From NCBI RefSeq assembly GCF_016862975.1, contig NZ_BONZ01000104.1, positions 1-52,412 of the forward strand: 52,412 nt of DNA, read 5' to 3'. Every line of letters begins with the position of its first letter. The stretch's first letter is position 1. The stretch is from Rugosimonospora africana. GTDB lineage: Bacteria > Actinomycetota > Actinomycetes > Mycobacteriales > Micromonosporaceae. Below, piece by piece: positions 34,584 to 42,108 of this stretch. The position numbers and the translations under genes were made by a program. The notes under the pieces were generated by a model that made no database searches, was not told where the DNA came from, and worked only from the letters and a program-made list of their open reading frames with translations.

Positions 34584-35855
34584 CACCCGCGCCGGCTCGG
34601 CCACCTCCGCCGGCGGCCCGGCGGCGCGGGTCCGGTCCAGGCGGGCCAGCATCGGGTAGGTCACCAGCCCGACGACGATCGTCGGTACGCCACCGACGAG
34701 CAGGCTCCACCGGGCGCCGAGCACTTCGCCCACCCAGCCGACGATCGGGCCGCCGATCGGGGTGGAGCCCATCCACGCCAGCGCCCACAGGGCCATCACC
34801 CGGCCGCGCATGTGCGGCGCGGCGGCCAGTTGCAGAGCGGTCTTCGCGTACGAGTTGAATGTGATGCTGCCGTACCCGACGAACAACAGCACCACGAACG
34901 CCACGGTCAGCGTCGGCGCCAGCGCGGCCACGGTGATGGCGATGCCCCAGCCGATCGCCGCGAGGCTCAGCCCCTGGATCCGCACCCGGCCCCGGGACGC
35001 CGAGACCAGCCCGCCGACCACCGCGCCGACGCCCATCACCGACGTCATCGCGCCATAGGTACCCGCTCCGCCGTGGAACGTGTCGCTGGCCACCAGCGGC
35101 AGGCTGACCTGGAACTCCCAGGCGAGGGTACCGATGACCGCGATCATCAGCAGCGGCAGCGCGAGTTCCGGCGTGGTGCGCACGTACCGCAGCCCCTCGC
35201 GCAGCTGTCCCGGTTGGCGCCGGGCCCGGGGAGCGAGCCGGAACTCGGTGCTGGACATCAGGGCCAGGGTGGTCAGTACGGCGGCGAACGACACGGCGTT
35301 GAGTCCGAAACACAGCGCGAGGCCCAGGCTTGCCGCGATCACGCCGCCGACCGCGGCGCCGAAGATGCGCGACATGTTCATCACCACGGAGTTGAGCGTG
35401 ACGGCGTTCGACAGCTGGGCGCTGGGCACGAGTTCGGAGATGAACGACTGCCGGGCCGGATTGTCGAAGACGTTCACGAGTCCGAGTGCGGTGGCGAGCA
35501 CGTACACGATCGGAAGGTTGATGACGTGTGTGCCGACGAGTATCGCGAACGCCGCCGCGAGCAGCCCCGCGGCCGCCTGGGTGACGTACAGCACACGGCG
35601 CTTGTCCAGCCGGTCGGCGATCAGGCCGCCCCACGGTCCGAAGAGGAACATCGGCGCGAAGCGGGCCGCGGTGGTCAGGCCGAGCGCGGTGCCGGAGTGG
35701 GTGAGCTGCAGGACGAGGAACGACTGGGCCACCGTCTGCATCCAGGTGCCGCTGACCGAGATGAGCTGGCCGGTGAAGAAGAGGCGGTAGTTGCGGGTGG
35801 AGAGAGAAGCGAAGGTGGCGTGTCCGAGGCTGCCGAGCTTCACTCGATACAGCAT
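34569..35855 (-). CDS. MFS transporter (MFS_3 / EntS-like exporter)
   Basis: A 428-residue major facilitator with about 12 hydrophobic segments. Seen: YRLFFTGQLISVSGTWMQTV in helix 1 (typical of the enterobactin-exporter-like MFS_3 group), motif A-like loop GGLIADRLDKRRVLYVTQA, and SFISELVPSAQLSNAVTLNS after helix 4. It probably exports a small metabolite or siderophore; no biosynthetic genes adjoin. ATG 35855 has little ribosome-binding site. The C-terminus ends inside a 14-bp repeat. Confidence 0.88.
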   Translation of the reverse strand: MLYRVKLGSLGHATFASLSTRNYRLFFTGQLISVSGTWMQTVAQSFLVLQLTHSGTALGLTTAARFAPMFLFGPWGGLIADRLDKRRVLYVTQAAAGLLAAAFAILVGTHVINLPIVYVLATALGLVNVFDNPARQSFISELVPSAQLSNAVTLNSVVMNMSRIFGAAVGGVIAASLGLALCFGLNAVSFAAVLTTLALMSSTEFRLAPRARRQPGQLREGLRYVRTTPELALPLLMIAVIGTLAWEFQVSLPLVASDTFHGGAGTYGAMTSVMGVGAVVGGLVSASRGRVRIQGLSLAAIGWGIAITVAALAPTLTVAFVVLLFVGYGSITFNSYAKTALQLAAAPHMRGRVMALWALAWMGSTPIGGPIVGWVGEVLGARWSLLVGGVPTIVVGLVTYPMLARLDRTRAAGPPAEVAEPARVTASS

Positions 35856-35876
35856 ATCTTGTGCAATCTGGACGGT

Positions 35877-35914
35877 GCGGGGCCGGGTCCGCCCGCCAGC
35901 GGACCCGGCCCCGC
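35877..35914 (-). terminator. Terminator of the dioxygenase operon
   Basis: Perfect 16-bp arms (GCGGGGCCGGGTCCGC and complement) with a 6-nt loop, 11 bp past the stop of the LigA-like gene and before the MFS start. Confidence 0.88.
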
Positions 35915-35924
35915 GGCGAGGAGT

Positions 35925-36287
35925 TCAGGTCGCGATGTCCGGATAGGGGAGTGTGAAGCCGCTCAGCCGCTCGGCGTACTGCTTCTGGAAACCCAACGGT
36001 TCCTCGTAATCGCGCTCGAACATGGCGATGAACAGCGTCAGCGTCAGGAACGGATGGGCGCCCAACTCGAACAGCCGGACATAGTCGTGGGTACTCAGGG
36101 CGTCGCGCTCGTCGTCGGCGAACCGCAGCCAGGTGCTCGCCTCGCCAGAGTGGCAGTTCAGCAGGTCGTTCGCCCGCTCGGACTCCCACCAGGCGACCGT
36201 GCCGCGCGGATCCTCCCGGTACCGCTCGACCAGCTCCGGGTCCCGGTCGACCGTGTACAGGAACTTGTCGACGAGATAGCGGCTCAC
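35925..36287 (-). CDS. Extradiol dioxygenase small subunit, LigA-like (protocatechuate 4,5-dioxygenase alpha type)
   Basis: A 120-residue all-helical LigA-domain protein, expected partner subunit that caps the active site of the LigB-like subunit. Seen: YLVDKFLYTVDRDPELVERY, EDPRGTVAWWESERANDLL and HDYVRLFELGAHPFLTLTLF. GTG 36287 overlaps the stop of the LigB-like gene (GTGA), so the subunits are made together. The order (large subunit first) is the reverse of the sphingomonad ligAB. Confidence 0.85.
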   Translation of the reverse strand: MSRYLVDKFLYTVDRDPELVERYREDPRGTVAWWESERANDLLNCHSGEASTWLRFADDERDALSTHDYVRLFELGAHPFLTLTLFIAMFERDYEEPLGFQKQYAERLSGFTLPYPDIAT

Positions 36288-37156
36288 GCGCCCACCTCCG
36301 GGACTCCGTTCGGGTACCAGGTGAAGTACGCCTCCATGGTGTGGAACAGGTCGAGGCTGTCGACGTAGTCCGCCTTCGCCCCGGCGCCGGCCACACCCAT
36401 CATCAGCATGAAGTCCATGAAGCCGTGCGTCGCGTTGCCCGGCGCGTGCAGGCTGTCCAGCGTCACCTCCGCCAGGCAGCCGTCGAGGTCGCCGTTCGCG
36501 ATCCACTCCACCGCGCGCCGGTCGAACTCCGGATCCGGCCCGTGCGGCCCGAACTGGCGCGGGCCGCCCAGCTCCAGCGACAGGTGACCGGTGCCGACGA
36601 TGGCCACCCGCAGGTCGCTCGGCCACGACTCGACGATCTGCCGGATCGCCTGACCCAGCTGGACGAACCGCTTCGGCTGCGGCAGCGGCGGCGCGAAGAT
36701 GTTGGTGTAGACCGGAACGACGGGCAGGTCCGCGTCCGGCCGCAGCGTGATGATGGGACAGGTGATGCTGTGGTCGATGCGTAGCTCGTTGCTGAACGCG
36801 AGGTCGAACCCGGCGTCCAGCCCGGCCCGCAGCACGTGCGCCGAGAGGTCCTCCTGGCCGCGCAGCTTCATCCGCGGCAGGCCGAATTCGCGCTCCTCGT
36901 TGTACCAGTTGGCGTCGTAGAACGGAGCCTTGCCGACCAGGAACTGCGGCATGTTGTCCAGCCACAGCTGGTGGAAGTGGTCCGAGCCGACCATCACCAG
37001 CACGTCCGGGCGCGCCCGGGTCAGCGTCTCGCGGAACGCGGTTATCTTGCGCACCCACTCGTCGGCGAACGGCGGCCGGTCCGGTCCGGTCGACGTGCTC
37101 GCCCGGTAGTAGAACGGATGGTGGGTGGAGGCGATGACCGCGACGACTGTGGCCAT
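36284..37156 (-). CDS. Class III extradiol ring-cleavage dioxygenase, LigB-like catalytic subunit
   Basis: A 290-residue LigB-fold protein that should open a catechol-type ring with O2 and Fe(II). Seen: metal ligands His12 and/or His13 in IASTHHPFYY, His60/His62 in MVGSDHFHQLW, and the catalytic-base His191 in VGTGHLSLELGG. The glutamate ligand normally found near the end (GxE before a Trp) is not obvious; the equivalent region reads NATHGFMDFMLMMG. The start ATG 37156 follows GAGAGGAG. Substrate is unknown; the CoA-transferase and lyase genes upstream in the same operon suggest an acid product processed as a CoA ester. Confidence 0.86.
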   Translation of the reverse strand: MATVVAVIASTHHPFYYRASTSTGPDRPPFADEWVRKITAFRETLTRARPDVLVMVGSDHFHQLWLDNMPQFLVGKAPFYDANWYNEEREFGLPRMKLRGQEDLSAHVLRAGLDAGFDLAFSNELRIDHSITCPIITLRPDADLPVVPVYTNIFAPPLPQPKRFVQLGQAIRQIVESWPSDLRVAIVGTGHLSLELGGPRQFGPHGPDPEFDRRAVEWIANGDLDGCLAEVTLDSLHAPGNATHGFMDFMLMMGVAGAGAKADYVDSLDLFHTMEAYFTWYPNGVPEVGA

Positions 37157-37184
37157 GCCGGCTCCTCTCAGGTCTGATCCGGTC

Positions 37185-37266
37185 TCACGGCTGGTTCGGT
37201 TCCCAGGGCTGGTTCGGTTCCCAGGCTGGTTCGGTTTCAGGTCTCGTTCGGCTTCAGGTCTCGTTC
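37185..37266. repeat. 17-bp intergenic repeats between dioxygenase and lyase genes
   Basis: GGCTGGTTCGGTTCCCA units (about three) followed by CAGGTCTCGTTCGGCTT units (about two), ending in the lyase stop region. Confidence 0.75.
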
Positions 37267-38210
37267 GCCGGAACGTATCGGGCGTTGCGGTCGACGGTAC
37301 GGTAGATGTCCATGGCGATCGGGTTGCGCCGCTCCTCGGCGAGGTGGCCGAGCAGTCCCGCGGCGCGGGCCAGCAGCGCGAAGCCGCGTAGCAGGTCGAC
37401 CGGAAGACCGAGGTCGGCGAGCGCGGCGCCGCACACTCCGGCGCCGTTGAGCGGGAGGGTACGACCGAGGACCCGCGGGTGTACCCGGCCGATCGCCTCG
37501 AACAGGCGCAGGTGCGGGCCGCGCAGTCCCTCTTCGTCCGCGATCCGGATGAGTGCCGGCGTGCGCGGGTCGCCGGTCTTGTGCACCGGGTGGCCGAGCC
37601 CCGGGATCAACCGGCGCTGGGCGTGCGCCTCGGTCACCGCCGCCAGCGCGACCGCGTCCCAGCGGGCGTCGTCCCAGCTGACAACGTCCCACCCGGCCCC
37701 AGCGGCGTCGTCCTCGGCTGCCCTGTCGTCGGCTGCGCTGTCCTCGGCTGCGCTGTCCTCGGCTACCCTCGGCTCGTCCTCGGTCGCTGCGCTGTCGGCC
37801 GCTTCGGCCGCCTTGGCCGCCGCCTTGGCGGATTCGGCAGGTTCGGCGAGCCGGGCCAGAGCGTCGGCGAGGAACCGGCCGCAGTCCTCGGTCACGCCGA
37901 GGAACCGCGAGCCGCCGCCGAGCAGACCGGCCGCGAACGCCGCCTGAAGCGCCTCCGGCGCGCTGAGATACGTCAGCCGGGCCGCGATCGCGGTGGGGGT
38001 GAAGCCGTGGTCGGCGAGGGCGACGAGTACCGCCTCGAAGACCCGTACCTCGCCCGGGGTCGGGCGGCGCCCGGCGACCAGCCAGTACGCGAGTTCGCCG
38101 AACCCCACCCGCCCCATCAGGTCGCTGGCCAGATCGTGCCCGAGCAGGCGGATCGTGGTCGCGTCCGATGTGCCGATCGACGTCGGGAAGCTCAGCTGTT
38201 CGTCAGCCAC
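37254..38210 (-). CDS. Citryl-CoA lyase / citrate synthase-like protein
   Basis: A 318-residue member of the short citrate-synthase-fold family annotated as citryl-CoA lyase. Seen: FPTSIGTSDATTIRLLGHDL at the start, LMGRVGFGELAYWLVAGRRP, LGGGSRFLGVTEDCGRFL (pocket region), the hallmark IPGLGHPVHKTGDPRTP with its catalytic-type His, and HLRLFEAIGRVH. It would cleave a citryl- or citramalyl-like CoA ester to acyl-CoA and a 2-oxoacid. A repeat-derived Ala/Glu/Asp insert (AAEDS pentapeptides) interrupts it. GTG 38210 overlaps the CoA-transferase 3' end by 19 bases. Confidence 0.84.
   Translation of the reverse strand: MADEQLSFPTSIGTSDATTIRLLGHDLASDLMGRVGFGELAYWLVAGRRPTPGEVRVFEAVLVALADHGFTPTAIAARLTYLSAPEALQAAFAAGLLGGGSRFLGVTEDCGRFLADALARLAEPAESAKAAAKAAEAADSAATEDEPRVAEDSAAEDSAADDRAAEDDAAGAGWDVVSWDDARWDAVALAAVTEAHAQRRLIPGLGHPVHKTGDPRTPALIRIADEEGLRGPHLRLFEAIGRVHPRVLGRTLPLNGAGVCGAALADLGLPVDLLRGFALLARAAGLLGHLAEERRNPIAMDIYRTVDRNARYVPANET
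37711..37770. repeat. 15-bp tandem repeat in the citryl-CoA lyase-like gene
   Basis: Four copies of TCCTCGGCTGCGCTG with scattered changes; the complementary strand encodes AAEDS-type pentapeptides. Confidence 0.9.
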
Positions 38211-39388
38211 CTGCGGATCTCCTCGCCGTGCTCGTCGAGCCCCGGCGGCGGCAGCTCGTACCGGGCCGGAGTGTCTGAAAAGGTAATCGGATTGCGTACG
38301 CTCGGGACCGCTGCCGCCCCCTCGCCGACCGTGACCACCGGATCCAGGCCCAGCTCCTCGGCGAGCGCCACGCCTCCGTCGATCGTGTTGATCGGCGCGC
38401 AGGCCACTCCGGCGGCCAGCAGGTCGCGGAACCATTCGTCCTTGGTACGCGTGGTCAGCCGCTCGACCAGCAGCGGTCGCAGCAGGTCCCGGTTGGCGGT
38501 GCGGTCGCGGGTGCGGGTGAACCGCGGGTCGTCCGGCAGATCCGGTACGCCGAGCACCTGGCACAGCTTGCGGAACTGGCTGTCGTTGCCGGCGATGACG
38601 ATGAGTTCGCCGTCGGCGGTCGGCAGCGGCTCGTACGGGAACAGGCTGGGGTGCGCGTTGCCCATCCGGTACGGCACCGTGCCGCCCGCGACGTACCCGC
38701 TGCTGTGGTTCACCAGTCCGGACAGCGCCGAGGACAGGAGGTTGATCTCGACGTGCTGCCCGCGCCCGGACAGTGCGCGATGATGCAGCGCGGCGAGGAT
38801 GCCGATGTTCGCGTGCAGCCCGGCCATCACGTCGAAGACCGAGATGCCCGCGCGGTAGGGGGAGCCTTGCGGGTCGCCGGTCAGGCTCATCAGGCCGGAA
38901 ATCGCCTGCACCATCAGGTCGTACCCGGGGTATGCGGCGCCCGCGCCGGTGCCGAAACCGCTGATCGAGGCGTACACGATGCCCGGATTGCGCCCGGACA
39001 CCGAGTCGTAGTCCAGTTCGAAGCGGCGCAGGCCCCCCGGGCGGAAGTTTTCGATCATGACATCGGCGCGGTGCGCCAACTCCCGGGCGACGGCGAGGTC
39101 ATCCGGGGCTTTGAGGTCCAGGGCGATCGAGCGCTTGTTGCGGTTGACGCCGAGATAGTACGTCGAGATGCCGTCGCGGACGGGTGGCATCCAGGTACGG
39201 GTGTCGTCGCCGCCCGGACCCTCGACCTTGATCACCTGGGCGCCGAGGTCGGCGAGGAGCATCGTCGCGTACGGGCCGGCCAGAACGCGGGAGAAGTCGG
39301 CCACCAGCAGCCCGGACAGCGGCCCCGGCGGCTGCTCGCCCGGTGCCCGCTCGTTCGCTGACCGTCCGGCATCCGCGCGCTCGGTCAT
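38192..39388 (-). CDS. CaiB/BaiF-type (family III) CoA-transferase
   Basis: A 398-residue CoA-transferase. Seen: LSGLLVADFSRVLAGPYATM and LLADLGAQVIKVEGPGGDD (CoA-binding N-terminal fold), RNKRSIALDLK, ENFRPGGL, the catalytic Asp in AYPGYDLMVQAISG, and the C-terminal VACAPINTIDGGVAL. It would move CoA between carboxylic acids. It heads the leftward operon (CoA-transferase, lyase, LigB-like, LigA-like), so it probably activates a carboxylic acid for the lyase. ATG 39388 lies about 60 bp from the predicted -10. Confidence 0.9.
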   Translation of the reverse strand: MTERADAGRSANERAPGEQPPGPLSGLLVADFSRVLAGPYATMLLADLGAQVIKVEGPGGDDTRTWMPPVRDGISTYYLGVNRNKRSIALDLKAPDDLAVARELAHRADVMIENFRPGGLRRFELDYDSVSGRNPGIVYASISGFGTGAGAAYPGYDLMVQAISGLMSLTGDPQGSPYRAGISVFDVMAGLHANIGILAALHHRALSGRGQHVEINLLSSALSGLVNHSSGYVAGGTVPYRMGNAHPSLFPYEPLPTADGELIVIAGNDSQFRKLCQVLGVPDLPDDPRFTRTRDRTANRDLLRPLLVERLTTRTKDEWFRDLLAAGVACAPINTIDGGVALAEELGLDPVVTVGEGAAAVPSVRNPITFSDTPARYELPPPGLDEHGEEIRRWLTNS

Positions 39389-39447
39389 CGCCCGCCTCTC
39401 GAATAGTGAGCCGTGTCCGCTGTGCGGACTCCCGTCCGTCGAGCCAC

Positions 39448-39476
39448 AGTCTCTGCTGCCCCCTGGATGCTGTCAA
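39448..39476 (-). promoter_or_regulatory. Promoter of the CoA-transferase/dioxygenase operon
   Basis: On the minus strand, TTGACA (39476-39471), 17-bp spacer, GAGACT (39453-39448). It is nearly the mirror of the plus-strand promoter 85 bp away. A further TGTCAA at 39510-39515 lies between them and may be part of an IclR binding site. Confidence 0.5.
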
Positions 39477-39540
39477 TCATGCAGCGCCTGCCAGCGGCAC
39501 TCTCGAAGATGTCAATGAGGAGGCCAGGGCCGCTTCGCGC

Positions 39541-39589
39541 GACCTCTTGACACGGACCTCTTGACACGTCCTGGTGCCCGGCTCAGACT
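39541..39589 (+). promoter_or_regulatory. Promoter of the amidohydrolase-IclR genes with duplicated -35 region
   Basis: GACCTCTTGACACG is repeated in tandem (39541-39554, 39555-39568). The second TTGACA (39561-39566) has CAGACT (39584-39589) at 17-bp spacing. The extra TTGACA copy could be an operator half-site or a slippage product. Confidence 0.5.
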
Positions 39590-39667
39590 GGCGCCACTCG
39601 TACTCCGACCGTCAGACGGACAACTGTCCGGCCAGGGTACCCCTCCTTCGGAATGGAGTGAGCGGCG

Positions 39668-41128
39668 ATGAGCGCAAGCGACGGGCAGACGCCCGCCACC
39701 CACCGCCCCGTGGTTTTCCGCAATGGCCTGGTCCTCACCATGGACGACGCGCACACCGTGCTGCCCGGCGCCGACGTGCTCGTCGTCGGCGAACGGATCG
39801 CGGAGGTCGGCACCGACCTCGAAGCGCCCGACGGCGCGCTGGAGATCGACGCCAGCGGCGGCATCCTCATGCCCGGCATGATCGATACTCACCGGCACAT
39901 GTGGCAGACGGCCATGCGGGGGTACGGCGCCGACTGGACGCTGACGCAGTATTTTGTCTGGTACTACCTTGAGTCCGGCAAGCTGTTCCGGCCCGAGGAC
40001 GTCTATGCCGGCAACCGGCTCGCCGCGATCGAGTCGATCGACGCCGGAGTCACCACGACCGTCGACTGGTCGCACGGCCTCCAGACGCCACAGCACGCGG
40101 ACGCCGCGCTCGACGCCCTCGAATCCGTGCCGGGCCGGTTCGTGCTCGCCTACGGCAACATCCAGCAGGGACCGTGGGAGTGGGCCACCAGCGCGGGATT
40201 CCGCGACTTCGTGGAGCGGCGCGTCCACGCCGGCGACGACATGCTCGGCTTCCAGATGGCGTTCGACGTCACCGGTGACCCCGCGTTCCCCGAGAAGGCC
40301 GCGTTCGAGGTGGCCCGCGAACTGGGCGTACCCGTCACCACGCACGCCGGTGTCTGGGGTGCCACCAACGACGACGGCATCCGGCTCATGTACGACAACG
40401 GGTTCATGACTCCGTCCACCGTCTACGTGCACGCCGCGACGCTCACCGACGACTCGTACCACCGGATCGCCGCCACCGGCGGCTCGGTGTCCGTGTCCAC
40501 GGAGAGCGAGCAGAGCGCCGGACAGGGCTACCCGCCCACCTGGCAGCTGCGCCATCACGACATCCCGGTGTCGCTGTCGATGGACACCAGCGTCTGGTGG
40601 AGCGGCGACCTGTTTTCCGCGATGCGTACGACGCTGGGCGCCGACCGTTCCCGCGAGCACCTGGAGGCGCACGGCCGGCAGGAGACCGTCACCCACTGCC
40701 ACCTGCGCGCCGAGAATGTCATCGACTGGGCCACCCGGGGCGGCAGCAGGGCGCTCGGTCTCGACGATGCGGTGGGCAGCCTGGTACCCGGGAAGAAGGC
40801 CGATGTCGTCCTCATCAAGAACGAGCACTCGCCGGCCATGTTCCCGATTCTGAACCCGTACGGTCACGTGGCCTTCCAGGCCCAGCGCGGCGACGTGCAC
40901 TCCGTGGTCATCAACGGTCGGCTGGTCAAGCACGAGCACCGGCTCGTCGGTGTCGACCTGGCGAAGGCGCGCACCGACGTGGAGCGCACCATCGAGTACC
41001 TGGTCGAAAGCATGGGGCCGGACGCCTGGGCGAAGGGCATGAACCCCGACATCCCGGAGACGAAGGTGCTCGACAACCCGTACACGTACACCGCGTGGGA
41101 CGCCGGCTCCGCACAGTGGAAGCATTAG
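39668..41128 (+). CDS. Amidohydrolase-superfamily protein (SsnA/TrzN/8-oxoguanine deaminase-like)
   Basis: A 486-residue metal-dependent hydrolase with TIM barrel and small N/C beta domain. Seen: NGLVLTMDDAHTVLPGADVL; metal motif HxH in PGMIDTHRHMWQT; His in VTTHAGVWGA; His in VYVHAATLTDD; Asp in VSLSMDTSVWW; and C-terminal GSLVPGKKADVVLI. Expected to deaminate or dechlorinate a heterocycle, or hydrolyse an amide. GTG/ATG alternatives are absent; ATG 39668 follows GGAGTGAGCG. It is divergent from the dioxygenase operon and followed by IclR, suggesting a role early in the same catabolic route. Confidence 0.88.
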   Translation: MSASDGQTPATHRPVVFRNGLVLTMDDAHTVLPGADVLVVGERIAEVGTDLEAPDGALEIDASGGILMPGMIDTHRHMWQTAMRGYGADWTLTQYFVWYYLESGKLFRPEDVYAGNRLAAIESIDAGVTTTVDWSHGLQTPQHADAALDALESVPGRFVLAYGNIQQGPWEWATSAGFRDFVERRVHAGDDMLGFQMAFDVTGDPAFPEKAAFEVARELGVPVTTHAGVWGATNDDGIRLMYDNGFMTPSTVYVHAATLTDDSYHRIAATGGSVSVSTESEQSAGQGYPPTWQLRHHDIPVSLSMDTSVWWSGDLFSAMRTTLGADRSREHLEAHGRQETVTHCHLRAENVIDWATRGGSRALGLDDAVGSLVPGKKADVVLIKNEHSPAMFPILNPYGHVAFQAQRGDVHSVVINGRLVKHEHRLVGVDLAKARTDVERTIEYLVESMGPDAWAKGMNPDIPETKVLDNPYTYTAWDAGSAQWKH

Positions 41129-41170
41129 CCTTCGGTCTTCAGGAACTCGGTCAGGACGGAAGAGAGCAGG

Positions 41171-42043
41171 ATGGCGCGCGAGACGGGACCCGACTTCATC
41201 GAAGCCCTGGCCCGCGGGCTCGACGTGTTGCGATGCTTCCGTCCCGGCCAGCCCACGATGACGCTGAGCGAGATCGCCGCGGAGACCGGCCTCGCGCGGC
41301 CGACCGTCCGCCGGATCCTGTTGACTCTCGAGGAACTCGGGTACGTGCGCGGGGCCGACCGAGGCTTCGCGCTCACCCCGCGGGTACTCGAGCTGGGAAT
41401 GACGTACGTCAACTCGCTGTCCATGTGGGACGTCGCCCGGCCACACATGCAGCGCCTGGTCGCGCAGACGAACGAGTCGACGTCCGTCGCGCAGCTCGAC
41501 GGTAGCGACATCGTGTACGTGGCGCGGGTCGCGGTACCGAAGATCGTCACTCTGGCGGTCACCATCGGTACCCGTTTTCCCGCACCCGCCACCTCGATGG
41601 GCAAGGTACTCCTGGCGGCTCTGGAGCCGGACGAGCTGACCGGGGTACTCGCGCAGCCGACGCGGTCCGGCATCACCGCGCGGTGGTGCCCCGACCGTGA
41701 CGAGTTGGACCGGGCGCTGCGCGAGGTCCGCGCGCGTGGTTGGGCGCTGGCGGACCAGGATCTCGCGGCGGGGATCCGGTCGGTGGCGACCGGGGTACGC
41801 GACGGTGACGGGCGAGTGGTCGCGGCCATCAACGTCACGGTCCACGCGGCGGAGACGTCGGTGGAGCGGCTCACCGAGGAATACCTGCCGCTCCTGCTGC
41901 GCACGGCCGCGGACATCAGCCGGGACTGGGCGTTGCGCGACAGTGTGCCGATCGCGATGCTCGATCCGGCCCGGGTCGCGGCGCCGGCTCGCGGAGTGCC
42001 CGCGGCGCGCGGAGCATCCGCGGCTGGCCTGCCTGCGACGTGA
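41171..42043 (+). CDS. IclR-family transcriptional regulator
   Basis: A 290-residue regulator. Seen: N-terminal winged HTH (about residues 8-75: ALARGLDVLRCFRPGQPTMT, SEIAAETGLARPTVRRILLT, LGYVRGADRGFALTPRVLEL) and the IclR effector domain (VAQLDGSDIVYVARV, GTRFPAPATSMGKVLLAAL, RGWALADQDLAAGIRSVA). IclR proteins commonly control aromatic-acid catabolism and sense a pathway metabolite. It lies 42 bp after the amidohydrolase and most likely acts on the divergent promoters at 39448-39589. It ends with a short Ala-rich repeat (ARGVPAARGASAAG). Confidence 0.9.
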   Translation: MARETGPDFIEALARGLDVLRCFRPGQPTMTLSEIAAETGLARPTVRRILLTLEELGYVRGADRGFALTPRVLELGMTYVNSLSMWDVARPHMQRLVAQTNESTSVAQLDGSDIVYVARVAVPKIVTLAVTIGTRFPAPATSMGKVLLAALEPDELTGVLAQPTRSGITARWCPDRDELDRALREVRARGWALADQDLAAGIRSVATGVRDGDGRVVAAINVTVHAAETSVERLTEEYLPLLLRTAADISRDWALRDSVPIAMLDPARVAAPARGVPAARGASAAGLPAT

Positions 42044-42067
42044 CAAACTGGCTCCCACCGCACAGCT

Positions 42068-42102
42068 CTCGAACTCACTTGCCAGAGGCAAGTGAGTTCG
42101 AG
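42068..42102. terminator. Bidirectional terminator between IclR and threonine dehydratase
   Basis: Perfect 16-bp arms (CTCGAACTCACTTGCC and complement) around AGA, between convergent stops at 42043 and 42109. Confidence 0.9.
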
Positions 42103-42108
42103 TGTGGG

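Noticed and set aside
34555-36396. Very long leftward open frame overlapping the MFS exporter and the LigA-like gene
   Set aside because: It runs in another frame over two well-supported genes and has Arg/Pro-rich composition typical of a GC-rich shadow frame.
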